From Spirometra erinaceieuropaei (Eukaryota; Platyhelminthes; Cestoda; Diphyllobothriidea; Diphyllobothriidae), in NCBI GenBank assembly GCA_902702965.1, contig CACRXP010000113.1, positions 1,266,017-1,330,016 of the forward strand: 64,000 nt of DNA. The letters run 5' to 3'. Both the position numbers and the translations under genes were made by a program. Shown here piece after piece: positions 36,217 through 47,477 of this stretch. The notes under the pieces are model-generated. The model searched no databases. It was not told the DNA's origin and saw only the letters and a list, made by a program, of their open reading frames with translations. Numbering within the stretch: the stretch's first letter is position 1; every line of letters starts with the position of its first letter.

Positions 36217-37069
36217 TCCTGATCTGCGTTGGTTCTCGGAAAACCATGCGCTCATAAACTTGTATCGTACTCCGTGAAGCCATCTCATTCTTGCTACCAA
36301 TACACACCTTTTCGGTCTGGGCTTCTCCACAACCTTGGCTTTCTGAAGCCATTTCTATGTGATCTTTCCACTGCAACTGGAAAACTGCGAGCATTACAAC
36401 TCAGGCGCCTTAGCTTACTGCGTGTCATTTGGGTTTTTGAGATTCCTCCCCGCTTTCATGACCAGTACTCCGTTTCCGTGTCCTCTGCTAAAGCCTGCTT
36501 AAAAGCTGACGGCTGTAACTACTGTTCTGCTTATAAGTAGTAGGAGAAGTCGACCCATAAATTGTCGCGGCGGCTTCGGTTATCTGCAGACGGTTGCATC
36601 CACTAAAGGAAAAAGACGAAGGTAGACGGTAGTGGTAGTTCTCGCCTTACCTGCTGTTTTCAACCTAACCACAGTCAAATAGGACCTGCTCTTTTAATTC
36701 GAGTGTCCATTGGGTCATTACTCTTAAGATCCCACTATTAGAGCCCCGGACTCCCACAGAAGTGGCTTTCATCAGCTTCGTTTGCGGGCTGGAATGCATC
36801 GGCTAACAAGACTGAACGGCCTGTCTTCACGTGCTACACGCGACCTGCATCTTGCATGGGTGAGAGTGCTATGGAGGTGGCAGTAACGAGGTGCCATTGC
36901 GTCCCCCCCCCCCCTCCCTCGGTTCTGAGTTTCGATCTCAGTTGGCCACATGCCAGGTCAGGGCCTTATGTGCGTCTTGGTGGGTTTGATTGCATCAGAT
37001 TTTTTATACGGAGATTTTGATGGATATTTCAGTCGAGTACAGTCACCTGCAAGCTAAGCCGGCCATGTC
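36217..37069. other. STOML2 3' flank; no gene recognised
   Basis: It holds a C run near 36903-36915. No AATAAA is evident near the stop codon, so the transcript end cannot be placed. Confidence 0.4.
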
Positions 37070-38058
37070 TACCGTAGGTGGGCTAACTCATGAAATGTCT
37101 ACCAAAATTCCGAAATATATTTTCGTTTTGGAAAGATCAATTAAGTAGGGAGTTAAAACTAGTCAGTCTGCAGTATAATTCTATAGTAATTCAGTTACTT
37201 TAGGATGTTGGCTTTCGAAAGGACTTCCTCACGGCTGCATACAAGAACTATACGTTATAAAAGTGACTACTCAAGTAGCATGCATTTTTTCTAATTGATT
37301 TTCGACGTCCGTAAAAGTTCAATTGTATTTCACGGAAAACATGCATAAAAATATCCATTCTTTCGCTCATTCGATAGAAAATTACGTTTCCTTTCAATTT
37401 TATACTCGAAGGAGGGACATAACTCGGTTTGAAAAAAGTTTATAATTGTGAGAGTTAAATACCGTGAAATGGCCTTTCGAAGAACGTCATGTCTCTGCAT
37501 TCACCAATGCGGCTTGTAAAGTTAACTATATTGCTCAAATCCAATGCTAAATTTTATGAATCCCATAAGGTCTCCTCTCAATAGCGTAGAGAAATGCTTG
37601 GTTTTCCATACGCGGGAAATATGCGGCTTGTAGTTTTGACACCCTGAATGCATGTGTGACGGCAGTGCGATTTCAAAATTATTCGGAAATTAGAAAAGTT
37701 TTTGAAAACCGAATAATTCCCTTCCTTCGAGTATAAAATTGAAAGGAAACGTAATTTTCTACCGAATGAGCGGAAGAATGAATATTTTTATGCATGATTT
37801 CCATGAAATTGGACATTTAGGTGCATCGAAAATCAATGAGAAAAATGCCTGCTACTTAAGTAGCCATTTTTCTACAGAGTATAATTTTTGCATGGAGCCG
37901 GAAGAAAGTTCTTTGGAAAGCCGGCATCCTGACGTAATCGAAATATTGTAGAATTATGCCGCAGGCTGACTAGTTTTACAACAATACTCAATCTTTTTGC
38001 AATGTAAGCGCATTTCGGAATTCTGGTTGACATTTCATGAGTTAGCCCACCCACTGTA
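37070..38058. mobile_element. Foldback MITE, copy 1 (989 bp)
   Basis: The element is bounded by TA and has long inverted arms of about 350 bp. The left end TACCGTAGGTGGGCTAACTC pairs with the complement of the right end GAGTTAGCCCACCCACTGTA. Both arms include GCTACTTAAGTAGC-like and TTGATTTTCGATG-like blocks and end near a block related to TTTTATACTCGAAGGA, leaving a unique centre of roughly 250 bp. Related copies lie at 55152, 57741 and 58962. There is no transposase ORF. TA boundaries and CAGT-type ends suggest mobilisation by a Tc1/mariner-like transposase; that assignment is inferred. Confidence 0.85.
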
Positions 38059-38139
38059 TGTCGACAGACCAGTGATGAGTGGTATATTCAGCGCGGGAGT
38101 TCGCTCGCCGCGAGCGATGGCGTCCACCGTGTTTCCCAC

Positions 38140-38330
38140 GGGGTGGGCGCAGCACTTGTGATTTGGAGTGAATTAGTTTGTGATGGGGCAGACTTGAACG
38201 ATGTCCACCTCACTCTATCTTCCCTCACCCGCAAGGCTTCAATGGTAGGACAATGTCGGGACGGCCGGAGGTGGGCTCTGGCGCGGTGGCTGACAAAAGC
38301 GGCCGGCCTACGCGTGTCACGCACAATCTG
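38140..38330 (+). repeat. Dispersed GC-rich repeat, copy 4
   Basis: It shows GTGAATTAGTTTGTGATG, the GACTTGAACGATGTCCACCTCACTC variant of the central block, then GGACAATGTC...GGAGGTGGGCTC and GCGCGGTGGCTGAC. The last two blocks link it to copy 1 (960-980) and to the 10455 and 38570 sequences. Confidence 0.55.
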
Positions 38331-38599
38331 CCCCCCGCACAACATGTCATGTTTTCACAAAGTGGGGCGGTTCGTGTCTCACGTCCGTGAGTACCATGGA
38401 AGTCATGCTTAGCGGACATTGAGACCTACTCAATTCTCGAGACAATTATCCCGCATCAACTTTGTACCCACTAAGGCTTAGTGGGGCTGAGTTCCCCATA
38501 GTCGGCCGAGCTCATCCCTGCACAGGTTGACTGTCCAAGCCTGTCAGCCACCTGGTGCTGGGGTTGGACGCAGTGGCTGACGGGCAAATTAGTACGTAC

Positions 38600-40290
38600 A
38601 CATCTGCCACACATGATCTGGTCAGGTACCATGATTGCGCCAGAGAACATGTTTCCGACTGACGTTGGCAGGGCATGTTCTGCTCGGGCGTCGGATGTGG
38701 TGGTGGGCCAAGGTCTCCGCTGCTCTGCCGCAGGTTTCAGTCAAGTTGCATATGGCCAAACAGGTCCATGCACTCAGTTGGAATGCCCTTGGGTAGTGTT
38801 TGTAGGTAAAGCGGGTGTGACGGGTGTATGCCGGGGGTTCAGAAACAGGTACGCCAGTCTCAGTGCGCCGGACCCACGAGTGTCCAACCAGGCCGGTGCG
38901 TTATAGAAATGTTAGGTGGCAGTAAGGACAAGGATGGGACTGTGGATAGTGAACTAGCAGTGTGACAATGCTAGTAATGGTGGTGATGACGCCGGTGAGG
39001 ATGGAGTTGGTAGAGGGCTTTTCAGGTGTAGGAGGTAAGTCTGTCATGACGATATTGTGGCAAATTACACTGCCATGAATACGCATACGGCCAGTAGGAT
39101 CTACGCGATGGATGAGTGTCCTGGAGCATTAAACGCAGGTAGGGAGTGTGTGTGACTGATGTATGTTGATGTCACGCGTACTGGTTCGCCGGCTCCGTAC
39201 GATGGGTTCGAAAATGACCGATCAGACCAGTACGTCATGAAGAGGCGCAATTGCAGCGATGACAGGTTTGAATCGAGTCTACACTGTCAGCGGTAACGCC
39301 TGGTAGGTCGGTAGGGGTGTCGTAATTGGTGTTGATAGCAGTGGCGGTAACAGTAGTGTATTGGGAGATGAGAGGAAGGCTTGGTGGTCGCGTTAACATT
39401 GCACTGAGCCCACAAATGTCCAACGAGGTTGATCGTTTTCAAAACGTCCATTGACAGTGTGGCGACGATAGCAGGGGGTTGGGTGAATCAGTGGCACTTG
39501 GTCTTGCTGCTTTCTCTATCCTGGAAGTCGCTTGGCTTCGAAGATGACTGTCCCGTCCTATACCTTGAGGGGTGTCCTCTCAGATCTCCGGGCTGATTTG
39601 CAAGTGTTTGATTAAGGTCTTCAAGGTGTCCTGGTGACGTTCTGGTCCGCCTTGTCTGCGACCACGCGCAGCTACGTCGTCGTAAAAAAACCGCTTGCGA
39701 AGACAATCGTCGTTCATTATCACGAGGTGGCAGCTCCATCACGGTTGTATCTGCCTCAGTGTGGCATGGAAACCGACGACTCCGGTTCATTCCAGGATCT
39801 CCTTATCTGAACTCCTTTCCTGCCACTTCAGAGGCAACTGAGGTGAAAATGGTCAAGTCCTCTCATTTGGTTTTCATAAACGGTCCGCGTCTCTGTCCCA
39901 CACAAGAGCGTTATTAGGGCGACAGCTGTGTGTGCCCCCAGTTTTGTGTCGAGTAGGATGCCGCGACGGTTCTATACGAAGTGTTTTAGCCGATCGAAAA
40001 CTTGACTGGGTTTGGAGATCCGACTTAAGATTTCCTCATTGATTTTGACCGTTCTTGAGACTGCAATCCCGAGGTATAGGAACTTCTCCGATGTTGCGAG
40101 GTGAATTCCACTGACAGTGGTACACGGTTTAGTGTTGCTAACGTTTGATGACTCTTTTGCGCATGATCATTGTTCATTTCATGTGATTATCATTCCGAAG
40201 TTGGCGCATCCGATAAGGAAGAGGCCTAAATTCCTCATCATGTCCACTTCCGCATAACGCGTAGTCGTCTGCGAACGACTCGGACTCGGA
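38600..40290 (-). mobile_element. RTE-like retrotransposon fragment with zinc-finger tail
   Basis: Minus strand. Near 40260-40150 there is a box C derivative with a following CANFGMIITNTEKTV segment. From 40100 to 39500 come RT thumb remnants (YLGIAVSRTVKIN, RISKPSQVFDRL, HLSCLR-like). From about 39090 to 38640 comes the zinc-finger tail: HPCPYCHLTF, then TGLVGH, RRTETGVPVSEPPAYTRHTR and PRAF. The order is the same as in the 10.6-12.1 kb fragment. Frames are broken throughout. Confidence 0.62.
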
Positions 40291-40439
40291 TCGCACATGC
40301 AGCAGAGGAGCCGGTGGGGAAGGAGCCCAGAAGCACACTTCCCACGTGCGTGGGAGGTAGCAGTTAGATGCTTACGATGGGTGAGGGCGTTGTGTGCTGC
40401 GACTGTTGGCTGGGATGTGATGGTGTGGCGTAGCCGGCG

Positions 40440-41960
40440 GTTGTCTACCGTAGATTTTTGTGAACGCCCATGTGGCCTAATAGGCAAATGCGGTGGACGA
40501 ATATACTGGAGCAGTGGAGGCGGATGCGGTTGGTCCCGGGAGAGGTCTTCCCAGTTGGCGGGGTTGATTTGCAGGTGGCTCAAGGAAGCCTTCATGGTAT
40601 CTTTGTGGCGCCGGACTTGACCCCCTTGTCGGTGGGAACCACTGGCGACATCTCCATAAAAGAGTTGTTTTGGTGACCGTTCGTCGTCCATCCGTACGAG
40701 GTGGCCGCTCCAGCGCAGTTGCAATTGTCTCAACATGGCGTAGATGCCGAGGATTCTCGTCTGCTCCAGTGCTTCCGTGTCCGGGATCCGGTCCCGCCAC
40801 CTGGAAGACAGCTGAAGTGGAAGTGGTTGAGTCTTTGCGGCTGCTTCTTATACACCGTCCAGATCTTTACTCCATACAGCAGCGTCGGCAGGATGACCGC
40901 CTTGCACATCTTCACTCTGGTGTTAAGGTAGAGACCCTGGCGATTCCAGACTGTGTTTTGCAGATGGCCGAATTCTTGGTAGACTTTGGAAATCCGGTGG
41001 GCCACTTCATCGTCGATTTTGGTGTTGCGAGAGAGGGTGCTACCCAGGTAAGTGAAGTTTTCCTCGACTTGCAGTTGGGCGCCGTTCGCGTTGATTTGGG
41101 GTGCGACATAGACAGCGTCGGGTGGCGGTTGATGCATAACCACTGTCTTCTCCGTGTTGATGACCAGGTTGAAGTTGTCGCAGGCGACGGCGAAGATGCC
41201 CATGCCCCTTTGCATGTCCCCATTCGGAAGTGGCATTGAGGGCGCAGTCGTCGGCGAAGAGAAGTCCATGGACGCGACCGGAAGCGCATCCGCCGGTGGC
41301 TGTAAAGTTGGCCGTCCGTCTTGTAGACAACGCGGGTCCCGGGGGCGTTCGTCACGGCAGGCATCCAGTAGCATGGCAGAGAACACGAGACTGAACAGTG
41401 TTGGTGCGAGGACCCGGCCCTGCTTTACTCCGTTGGTCACTGCCAATGCCTCTGCGTCGACTCCGTTGTCCGTGACGCGCCATCACGGCATCTTGGGGCA
41501 GACGCGTTCGTGACGGCCGAATTTCTACATGATTTTCCACAGTTCTTCAAGGTTCTCCATGTTAAAGGCTTTCATCAGATCGACGCACGTGGAGTAGAGA
41601 AGGCTCCGCATCTCCTGACATTTATCCTGCAGTTAGCTGGGGGCACGATCATGCCAGTGGTTCCACGATGGCGGTGGAAGCAGCGTTGGCTTTCCGGTAG
41701 GAGGCCTTGTTCCAGAACACACACACACACACACACATTTATGCCGGATATTCTCATCGGGTCTAGCCTGCCGATCAAGGGTGTGACCCTCGTGCTGCGC
41801 ACGGCTTCGTGAAGTCAAGGGTGACGGCTGGTGCTGGGACTGGGCGAAGCAGACCGACACCTCTGGCGGGGACAGTCAGAGTTCTGTTTGTTGGCATTTC
41901 TCGCCTTCAACACCAGGCCCGTTTGGCGTCATCTATTCTACCTCTTCTTGTGTGGTGACC
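40440..41960 (-). mobile_element. RTE-like retrotransposon fragment (reverse transcriptase)
   Basis: Minus strand. 41700-41520 holds PPANCRINVRRCGAF and LMKAFNMENLEELWKIM (box A region, altered). The long open stretch 41446-40730 has NGVKQGRVLAPTLFSLVFSA (box B), DNFNLVINTEKTVVMHQPPP, ENFTYLGSTLSRNTKIDDEV, SKVYQEFGHLQ and KAVILPTLLYGVKIWTV. Its box C is visible in another frame as GLLFADDCALN near 41250. 40736-40470 continues with MLRQLQLRWSGHLVRMDDER and LQINPANWEDLSRDQP. This is the standard RTE ORF2 order and the best-preserved RTE copy here. A (CA)n tract at 41713-41739 interrupts the upstream part. It lies directly next to the other fragment at 38.6-40.3 kb. Confidence 0.85.
41713..41739. 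repeat. (CA)n microsatellite
   Basis: About a dozen CA units inside the RTE-like fragment. Confidence 0.95.
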
Positions 41961-42344
41961 ACCAGCATTGTATGTGCGAAAGGACACGCTTGTCAGAGTA
42001 GGGTTGTGCAACCTTCATTATACGCACAGATGAAACTGGTGTAATCGTACAGCTACGATGTGCACACCGGCCGACGGCACTCCGGAAACCCAAGGCCAAT
42101 GGTCTTGACATAATCCCACGCAAAACCAAACTAAAAGCCGGCTACATGTTTCACTGATGCTCAAAGGCTGAAAGAAACAATTTCAATGAATTTGAATCCT
42201 CGTCGCATCCCCTGTCCCCTCAGGTGCTCTCTCTTCGAAAAGCGGCGGAACGGGTTTCGGGGTTCTTAGTTGGCATCTAGATGGCGATGAAGATTCGAAG
42301 GCTGCCAGGAAGGACGTTCACCACGTGTCCTACGAAGGTGGGTG

Positions 42345-42560
42345 CTGCACCGGCAACTTGCGTATGAACTAGTTCATAGTGGACTAGTTTTGTGCAACGT
42401 TTACCCCCTCCTCCCTTCCCCCACTCACCCTGGTTCGATGAGAAGACATAGTCATGACGACTGGTGGTGGTTGGTAAAGTTCAAGACCCGTCTGCGCGTG
42501 CCACACACGATCCGTTGCTCAATTCGGATACACCAGGGCGCAGAAAGGACGGATGGGTGT
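42345..42560 (+). repeat. Dispersed GC-rich repeat, copy 5
   Basis: It shares TAGTTCATAGTGGACTAG, the TTTACCCCCTCCTCCC form of the central block, and GTCTGCGCGTGCCACACACGATCCG with the sequence at 10495-10515. It is more diverged than copies 1, 2 and 6. Confidence 0.45.
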
Positions 42561-42621
42561 AGCAGAGGTAGGATTTGAAAAGGTGAGGATGCGCTCGCTG
42601 GAAAAAGGAGTTTAATGACGT

Positions 42622-42674
42622 GACGTTTCGGATTCTTGCCCGGACCCATCATCAGGAACAGCCGCAAATACGGG
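42622..42674 (-). ncRNA. Hammerhead-ribozyme-like motif (PLE type), copy a
   Basis: On the minus strand the order is CCCGTA, 13 nt, CTGATGA, an 18-19 nt arm with GGGTCC pairing GAATCC (one mismatch), then GAAACG. This gives the hammerhead core CUGAUGA...GAAA, a stem II of about 6 bp, and a stem III of about 3 bp (CGU with ACG) beside a possible GUA cleavage site. A very short stem III is known for hammerheads carried by Penelope-like elements. Stem I is poorly paired, so activity is uncertain. Copy b at 44.0 kb aligns to it without gaps. Confidence 0.55.
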
Positions 42675-43289
42675 TGAAAGAGGCATGACAAATGCAGTAT
42701 TTGTAAAAGGCATTTACCACGCAACCAAATACCTGCAGCAATTAACATCTCTCGCGTTCAGGGCTGGGGGTCACATTTGATGCGATGATTGCCTGTTAGT
42801 CCGCATCGGGGCGGTTAATTGCGGTAATTTCACCACCAGTGTTGATTCTTGGTACAATGCCTACTCTACAATTCAGTTCTCTGTCACTTGGACTGTTCCT
42901 CTTCCCAGCGTAGATAATGACTCTGCAAGACAGAGTCCCATTACTAAATATGGGGACGGGGGTGGAGTATTAGGCTCGTTGATGGACTGCGGGCTTGAGA
43001 ATCATGACTCAAGCGATTCGCCGCTCACGCAGTTGCCAACTCCTTCAAGAAATTCGGTCTTAGAAAATCTGAGTGTGTGCCGCGTTTTGTGGAATAAGTC
43101 CAAACCTGGGAGCCAGAGTCCGTCCTCACTGCTGCGTGTTCGGCCATCCGCTCCTGGAGTAATATTCCAATTTCTCCGAAATAGTTATTTTTTGCTTACT
43201 TGCCACAGATCTGATAAACGACTCCCGGCGTTTCTGCCGCGGTAGTGGGTCTTCCAGGCTCATTACAGGGCACCTGATATTTGCTTCTG

Positions 43290-44000
43290 ATTTGTGTGCA
43301 ACTCCAAATCCACGCGGTATGAGGAGTCGAATAACGACTTCCGGGACCTTCTTTACGCACGGCAGCGCTCGCCAAAATTTTCGGTCTGTACAGTCCGGTT
43401 CTTAATCTCGTTTGTGCATGCACATGTTGACGAAGTTGTGTATACAGTCATTTGTTCCGAACACCAGTCGAGGTATGGCAGCTCAGAAACTTTGTTTTCT
43501 GCTTCATTACAGTGTGATTTAACACGTGGATATAACTACCTTACGTGGACGCCTTTGTGTCCGATTGGAGGGTTGCTGTTAAAATTCGTCACTTGCGTTG
43601 TCCTTGTCTTTTTTCTAAAGACTTTAGTCTTTGGACTACCACAATTACTACGGTAGACAAAGCCATCGAGAAAGGCCAGGCAGTTGTTTTCCTACTCCTA
43701 CACCTTCACTTCACTTTCGATCGTAAATTATATGCCCGAGTAGATGACTTTATCATGTTATTTTAATGTCAAAACCTGTTCCCGTTCGGCGACGAAGGTA
43801 TCATCCCCATACCGAGCCCGAAATTTCGGTCCGTGGTGCTGAATGGCCGACGATTCCAACCATTGCAGGACTGTCTCGGCTTTGAGTCCCGAAGTCAGTG
43901 AGACCCCGTCGATGAACGCGAGAGCTGTTAATTGCTGTACGCATGCGCTTGTATAGTAACTACCTCCTATGAATACTGAATTTCTTGTGTCCTTATTACT
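43290..44000 (+). other. Possible Penelope-like element remnant
   Basis: This is weak. A plus-strand open stretch at 43545-43766 ends in LHFTFDRKLYARVDD, which resembles the segment before the conserved GSP block of PLE reverse transcriptases, where a phenylalanine-rich strand is followed by YxQxxG. It lies just upstream of a PLE-type hammerhead-like motif on the same strand. Frames around it are broken and no catalytic motif is intact. Confidence 0.25.
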
Positions 44001-44050
44001 CGTATCTGAGATTATCTCTGATGATGGGTTTGAGTGCGAATCCGAAATGC
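44001..44050 (+). ncRNA. Hammerhead-ribozyme-like motif (PLE type), copy b
   Basis: The order is CGTA, 13 nt, CTGATGA, T, an arm GGGTTT-loop-GAATCC forming six pairs if G-U is allowed, then GAAATG. Stem III can form with the CGU before the cleavage site through a G-U pair and a C-G pair. Downstream sequence (CAATAAAACT..TTGTTCC.GC) also matches that after copy a, so the two are homologous repeat ends rather than chance motifs. Self-cleavage is not shown. Confidence 0.55.
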
Positions 44051-44189
44051 CAGGGCAATAAAACTTGTTGTTCCGGCAATTACACCTTCTTGTTTTGAAC
44101 TGCTACCGCAAACTCGCCTATTCATCTCTTTCGCCAATAGGCAAGTGTGTCACAAAGATTCCTTGAGCAAGAGGACACTGTGGCATGTA

Positions 44190-44260
44190 TTGTACATAAA
44201 TAGGGCCATAAAGGGCTCCGCCTCTAGCCCTTCAAATGAAAACATAGATATATATTTGAC
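44190..44260 (+). mobile_element. Possible CR1-like LINE 3' tail
   Basis: AAAGGGCTCCGCCTCTAGCCC followed by TTCAAATGAAAACATA resembles the tails of the two CR1-like LINEs (AAGGCTCTGCCTCTATCCC at 15063; AAGGCTTTGCCTATTATCC, complement, near 21705-21725). Only the tail is recognised, as expected of a heavily 5'-truncated copy. Confidence 0.35.
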
Positions 44261-44269
44261 TGACTTCTA

Positions 44270-45800
44270 AGCCACGGAACTCGGCTTGGCGCGGTATGCT
44301 CAGCAAAGTCAGATTTATCAGTGAGGACTGCGCGGATTTACCATGGGCATGAATTCCCCAGTTTCCGTCTTACTCCCACCTGGGTGCTTGTTGTGCCTCA
44401 ACTCTGACGCATAAACAAAGTGTAGACTTTTTAGTAAAGATTTATTCAGTCTGCCACTCATCTGTCATCACGGCAATAAAAGCATGTTTATCAGAACTTA
44501 CAACGAATCTGAGATATATCTTGAGGGCCATGAAGAATGGCTTAGATATGGACTGAATGAAAAATTGGAATGACCAGCAAGGTTCAGTATGGACTTTCTA
44601 ATTTTGGGAGTGAACAAAATGGAATAGAATAGGTTTATTATGGCACCTCTTGGGCACAGTCAGTTACCTTTGAACACAGGAAAAAACCTGAACCAAACTC
44701 ATTCATTTTGCCTGCATTTTAACTTCATTGGCTTAAGGTGTTTGCTTAGTCAATAGAGCGCGAATGCAGAGTTTGTTTGAAGCTAAAAAACCGCGTTCCA
44801 AGGCAAAATAATAGCACAGTTAGAAAAAACTTCAAGCGTTAATGCGGTTGTTAGGAAGGCAGAAAGCATGAACAATGGCTCTGGGACGCCTTTGCTTAAC
44901 ATGAGCATCATCGGACACAGTGAACTGGATGGACTATAAAAGTTGCAGATAAGAAATACGCGGAATCCAATTTACATATTGATTACCTGCAACTTCTGGA
45001 TTCCATTAACACAACAACTTGGTGTTCGTACGTATTTTTATGAGTAGGGAACATACAGCAGAAGGCATAAGAAAAATTCATTGCATGGTTTGCTACTAGT
45101 TTACGTACTTGCACTGAGAACATTGTGGCCATTACGGACTTGACCCTATATTACGTCCCAATGACGAGGGCTAGAAGCTCTATCTAACAAACCATTGAAC
45201 GTCCGGTAGTCCTTAGCACCTTGATAAGAATTTTTATAATGAAATGACATTTCGTGAAATCGTTTCTGTCGCCAACATAACTACCAATAAAACGCTTTTA
45301 TTATCTGACTCTCAAGCATTATCCCATAGTTGCCCAGGTTATTGAGCAGTTTTTGTCCACTTCCCATCTAGCGCCCTCAAAAATAGAGGGGTTAGAGGGG
45401 GTTATGAAGGGGTTTAGCGGAGTCGTGGAAGGGACTGTTGTTGGGCCTTCTACGCGACAGCCCCGTTTAGCTCCGCCAGGGGAAAAATACGTAAGGGGCG
45501 TCGCTTTTTCGTCCACTTTTGGCACCCTTTGAAATGCCGACCTGTACGGCGAATCATCTGAGGCTCAGTGTCTCACCATTCCCACATGTTGCACGCCCAA
45601 ACCCCTCCCTGCCTACCTGAGTAATACGTACTATATAGTACTCCCGGTGACCCCGCAATATATGTATCCACTAATCCCCACCCGGTATCGGAAACAGTGC
45701 AGGCGATGCAAATGCATGTGAATGAGTTGTTTATTGTAAACACCAAAACGTAATTGAAATATATGTACAATCATAGTTAAGGTCATATATTTACTATAAC
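44270..45800. other. No gene recognised
   Basis: No recognisable exon or repeat boundary. GTTTATTATGGCACCTCTTGGGCACA near 44633 resembles a retroposon tail in reverse (compare GGGGCACCTATAAAC, complement, near 61470), but this is only a short match. Confidence 0.35.
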
Positions 45801-46030
45801 CTATGTTAAGCCATTCACCTGGGCGTTCCATAAGTTCCCTCATTGACGGATGGTTCCTATAGCTGAAGAAAAACGATTGTTAGTAAAGCACATGGACAAG
45901 GAATGCACTAGACACTACGAAAACAAATTAATACCCTAAACTGTGAATATGGATTTTCATATCAATGAAGTGTACTAGAGTAGCATAAAAATTGATCCTC
46001 AAATATGTACAGTTGAATGATGGCCATTAC

Positions 46031-46399
46031 CGTGTCTTCAAATCGAAAAAGTATTGGGTAACGTGTATGATCGCTGGTTTCTCCAACTTCCTCCCAACGT
46101 TTAGCCCGGCCGCCGTACCGATCTCTCAATTCATAAAAGCAGTCAACGGTCGTCTTGCGAACCATTTCGTTAGAGGAATTACTAAACGTAGGGTTCAGGC
46201 GAATGGCGTCTGAACGGTTAACAAATGAAGAAAACTTACCACACAGGAGTGCATATAGAGAACTGCCAACAAAGGACTCTTTCCACATTGAACCTTTCCA
46301 GAAGTAGCTAAGGCAAAGAGATGGTCCTAGCAGTGTACTGAGGAGATACCTCACAAAGTCCTTTTTATTCCGTCCGCCAACTAGGACAAACCGTTTCAT
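46031..46399 (-). CDS. Unidentified gene, two exons joined by a 30-nt intron
   Basis: On the minus strand an exon 46399-46240 is bounded upstream by a good acceptor (pyrimidine-rich, TTATAG) and downstream by GTAAGT. After 30 nt ending in GTTCAG, a second exon starts at 46209. The join is phase 1 and reads SSLYALLC then DAIRLNPTFSNSS, later VDCFYELRDRYGGRAKRW. The second exon may end at a GTAATG donor near 46031. The intron is a multiple of three with no stop, so the unspliced sequence is also open. A further 44-nt exon-like block (45862-45819, YRNHPSMRELMERP) has good splice sites, but its phase to the previous exon is unresolved. I do not recognise the protein. The first ATG abuts the acceptor, so it may be internal. 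Confidence 0.45.
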
Positions 46400-46800
46400 C
46401 TATAAGACATGAAGAGTAAGTAAAGCTGACTTTTTACATACTACTTCCTGCCTAAAACCGGCCTCATTCTTTAGCTTGCCGACGAAGTCCTAGTAGGTAT
46501 CTTTGGTGCATAGAGGCAAGGGCAGTGCAGGAGGCCATTGACGGACAACGACGATGGAGACAAGTATTTGCTCAAACTTTTCAAATAGGAGTGCGTGATG
46601 TTGTCGTAATTCTTTAAGAATGACCGTCTAATTCTGAGCTTTGCTCTCTAATTTTTTACTAAATATCTTTAATCAAACGGCGCCATCATATTTTCCGTGC
46701 GATTCGCCGAACTGCTGTTTTTTTGCCTTGTCCTCAACCCCCAGCCCTTCCATATGTACGTATAAAAGGTGTTTGTTAATAGCAATTCACTATCCGTTTG
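46400..46800. other. No gene recognised
   Basis: Upstream exons of the minus-strand gene could lie here, but none is identified. Confidence 0.35.
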
Positions 46801-46984
46801 AATTTGTTTGAATCTGTTTGAATTTGGCCGAAGCAGTGGCCATTCGACTGACGAACCCAGCACTCTGTTGTCAGAAGACGCTGACACAAGCAGTCTGTCT
46901 GCCCTGGCCGACTCCAGACAAGGATCGCACGCCGTCCCGACACACTGAGAGCAGTTGCACGCACTCACAGCGCCTACAATCTAA

Positions 46985-47205
46985 CCGGAACCCCTCTACT
47001 TCCCCCCCTCCCACCCCAACTCCATCGTCCTCAACACGCTGACGCCGTCATGCGGGCGGCGTGGGAACATGGAGTTCGATTAACCCCGCTCCCGAGACGC
47101 ACTTATACCCTGTCGACAATTAGATTGATCATTTCCCTTGTAATTGTACAGGCCTGATGAGGAATTACCGAAAGCATATGCTAGCCAATTGACTTTTCAA
47201 TTTAT
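46985..47205 (+). mobile_element. Small retroposon with CTGATGA...GAAA motif, fuller copy
   Basis: It shares with the 177-bp insertion at 61373-61549 (opposite strand) the blocks GTCATGCGGGCGGCGTGGGAA, GGCCTGA..A.GAATTACCGAAA, and a 3' end GCCAA.TTGACTTTTCAA. The block CTGATGAGGAATTACCGAAA has the hammerhead core consensus, but its stem II would have only two pairs and stem III is poor. Sequence upstream to about 46810 may belong to the element but is absent from the shorter copy. Confidence 0.55.
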
Positions 47206-47477
47206 ATATTTGCAGAAAATTGCCTGCATTGTCCTTGTTACTTAGGCATTAGCACAGCTAGTCCGGATGAACCATGATGCCAAAACTCTGAAGGTAGTTG
47301 CTTGGTTGTTCTGAAGTTAATGGGTTTGATGGCAGGTTAATAGATCTAGACTTTTCAACCAGTTTCATCTGCAATTTTGTGGGTACTTTAAGTATACCGG
47401 TTGAATGAACTGTAAATTTACGAGGCGTTTGATTTGGTCTAGGTGACGATAAAGGCCCATTTATACACAGCGTGAAG

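Noticed and set aside
46669..46968. 99-codon minus-strand frame as an exon of the unidentified gene
   Set aside because: It overlaps the possible 5' part of the small retroposon and has no splice-site support.
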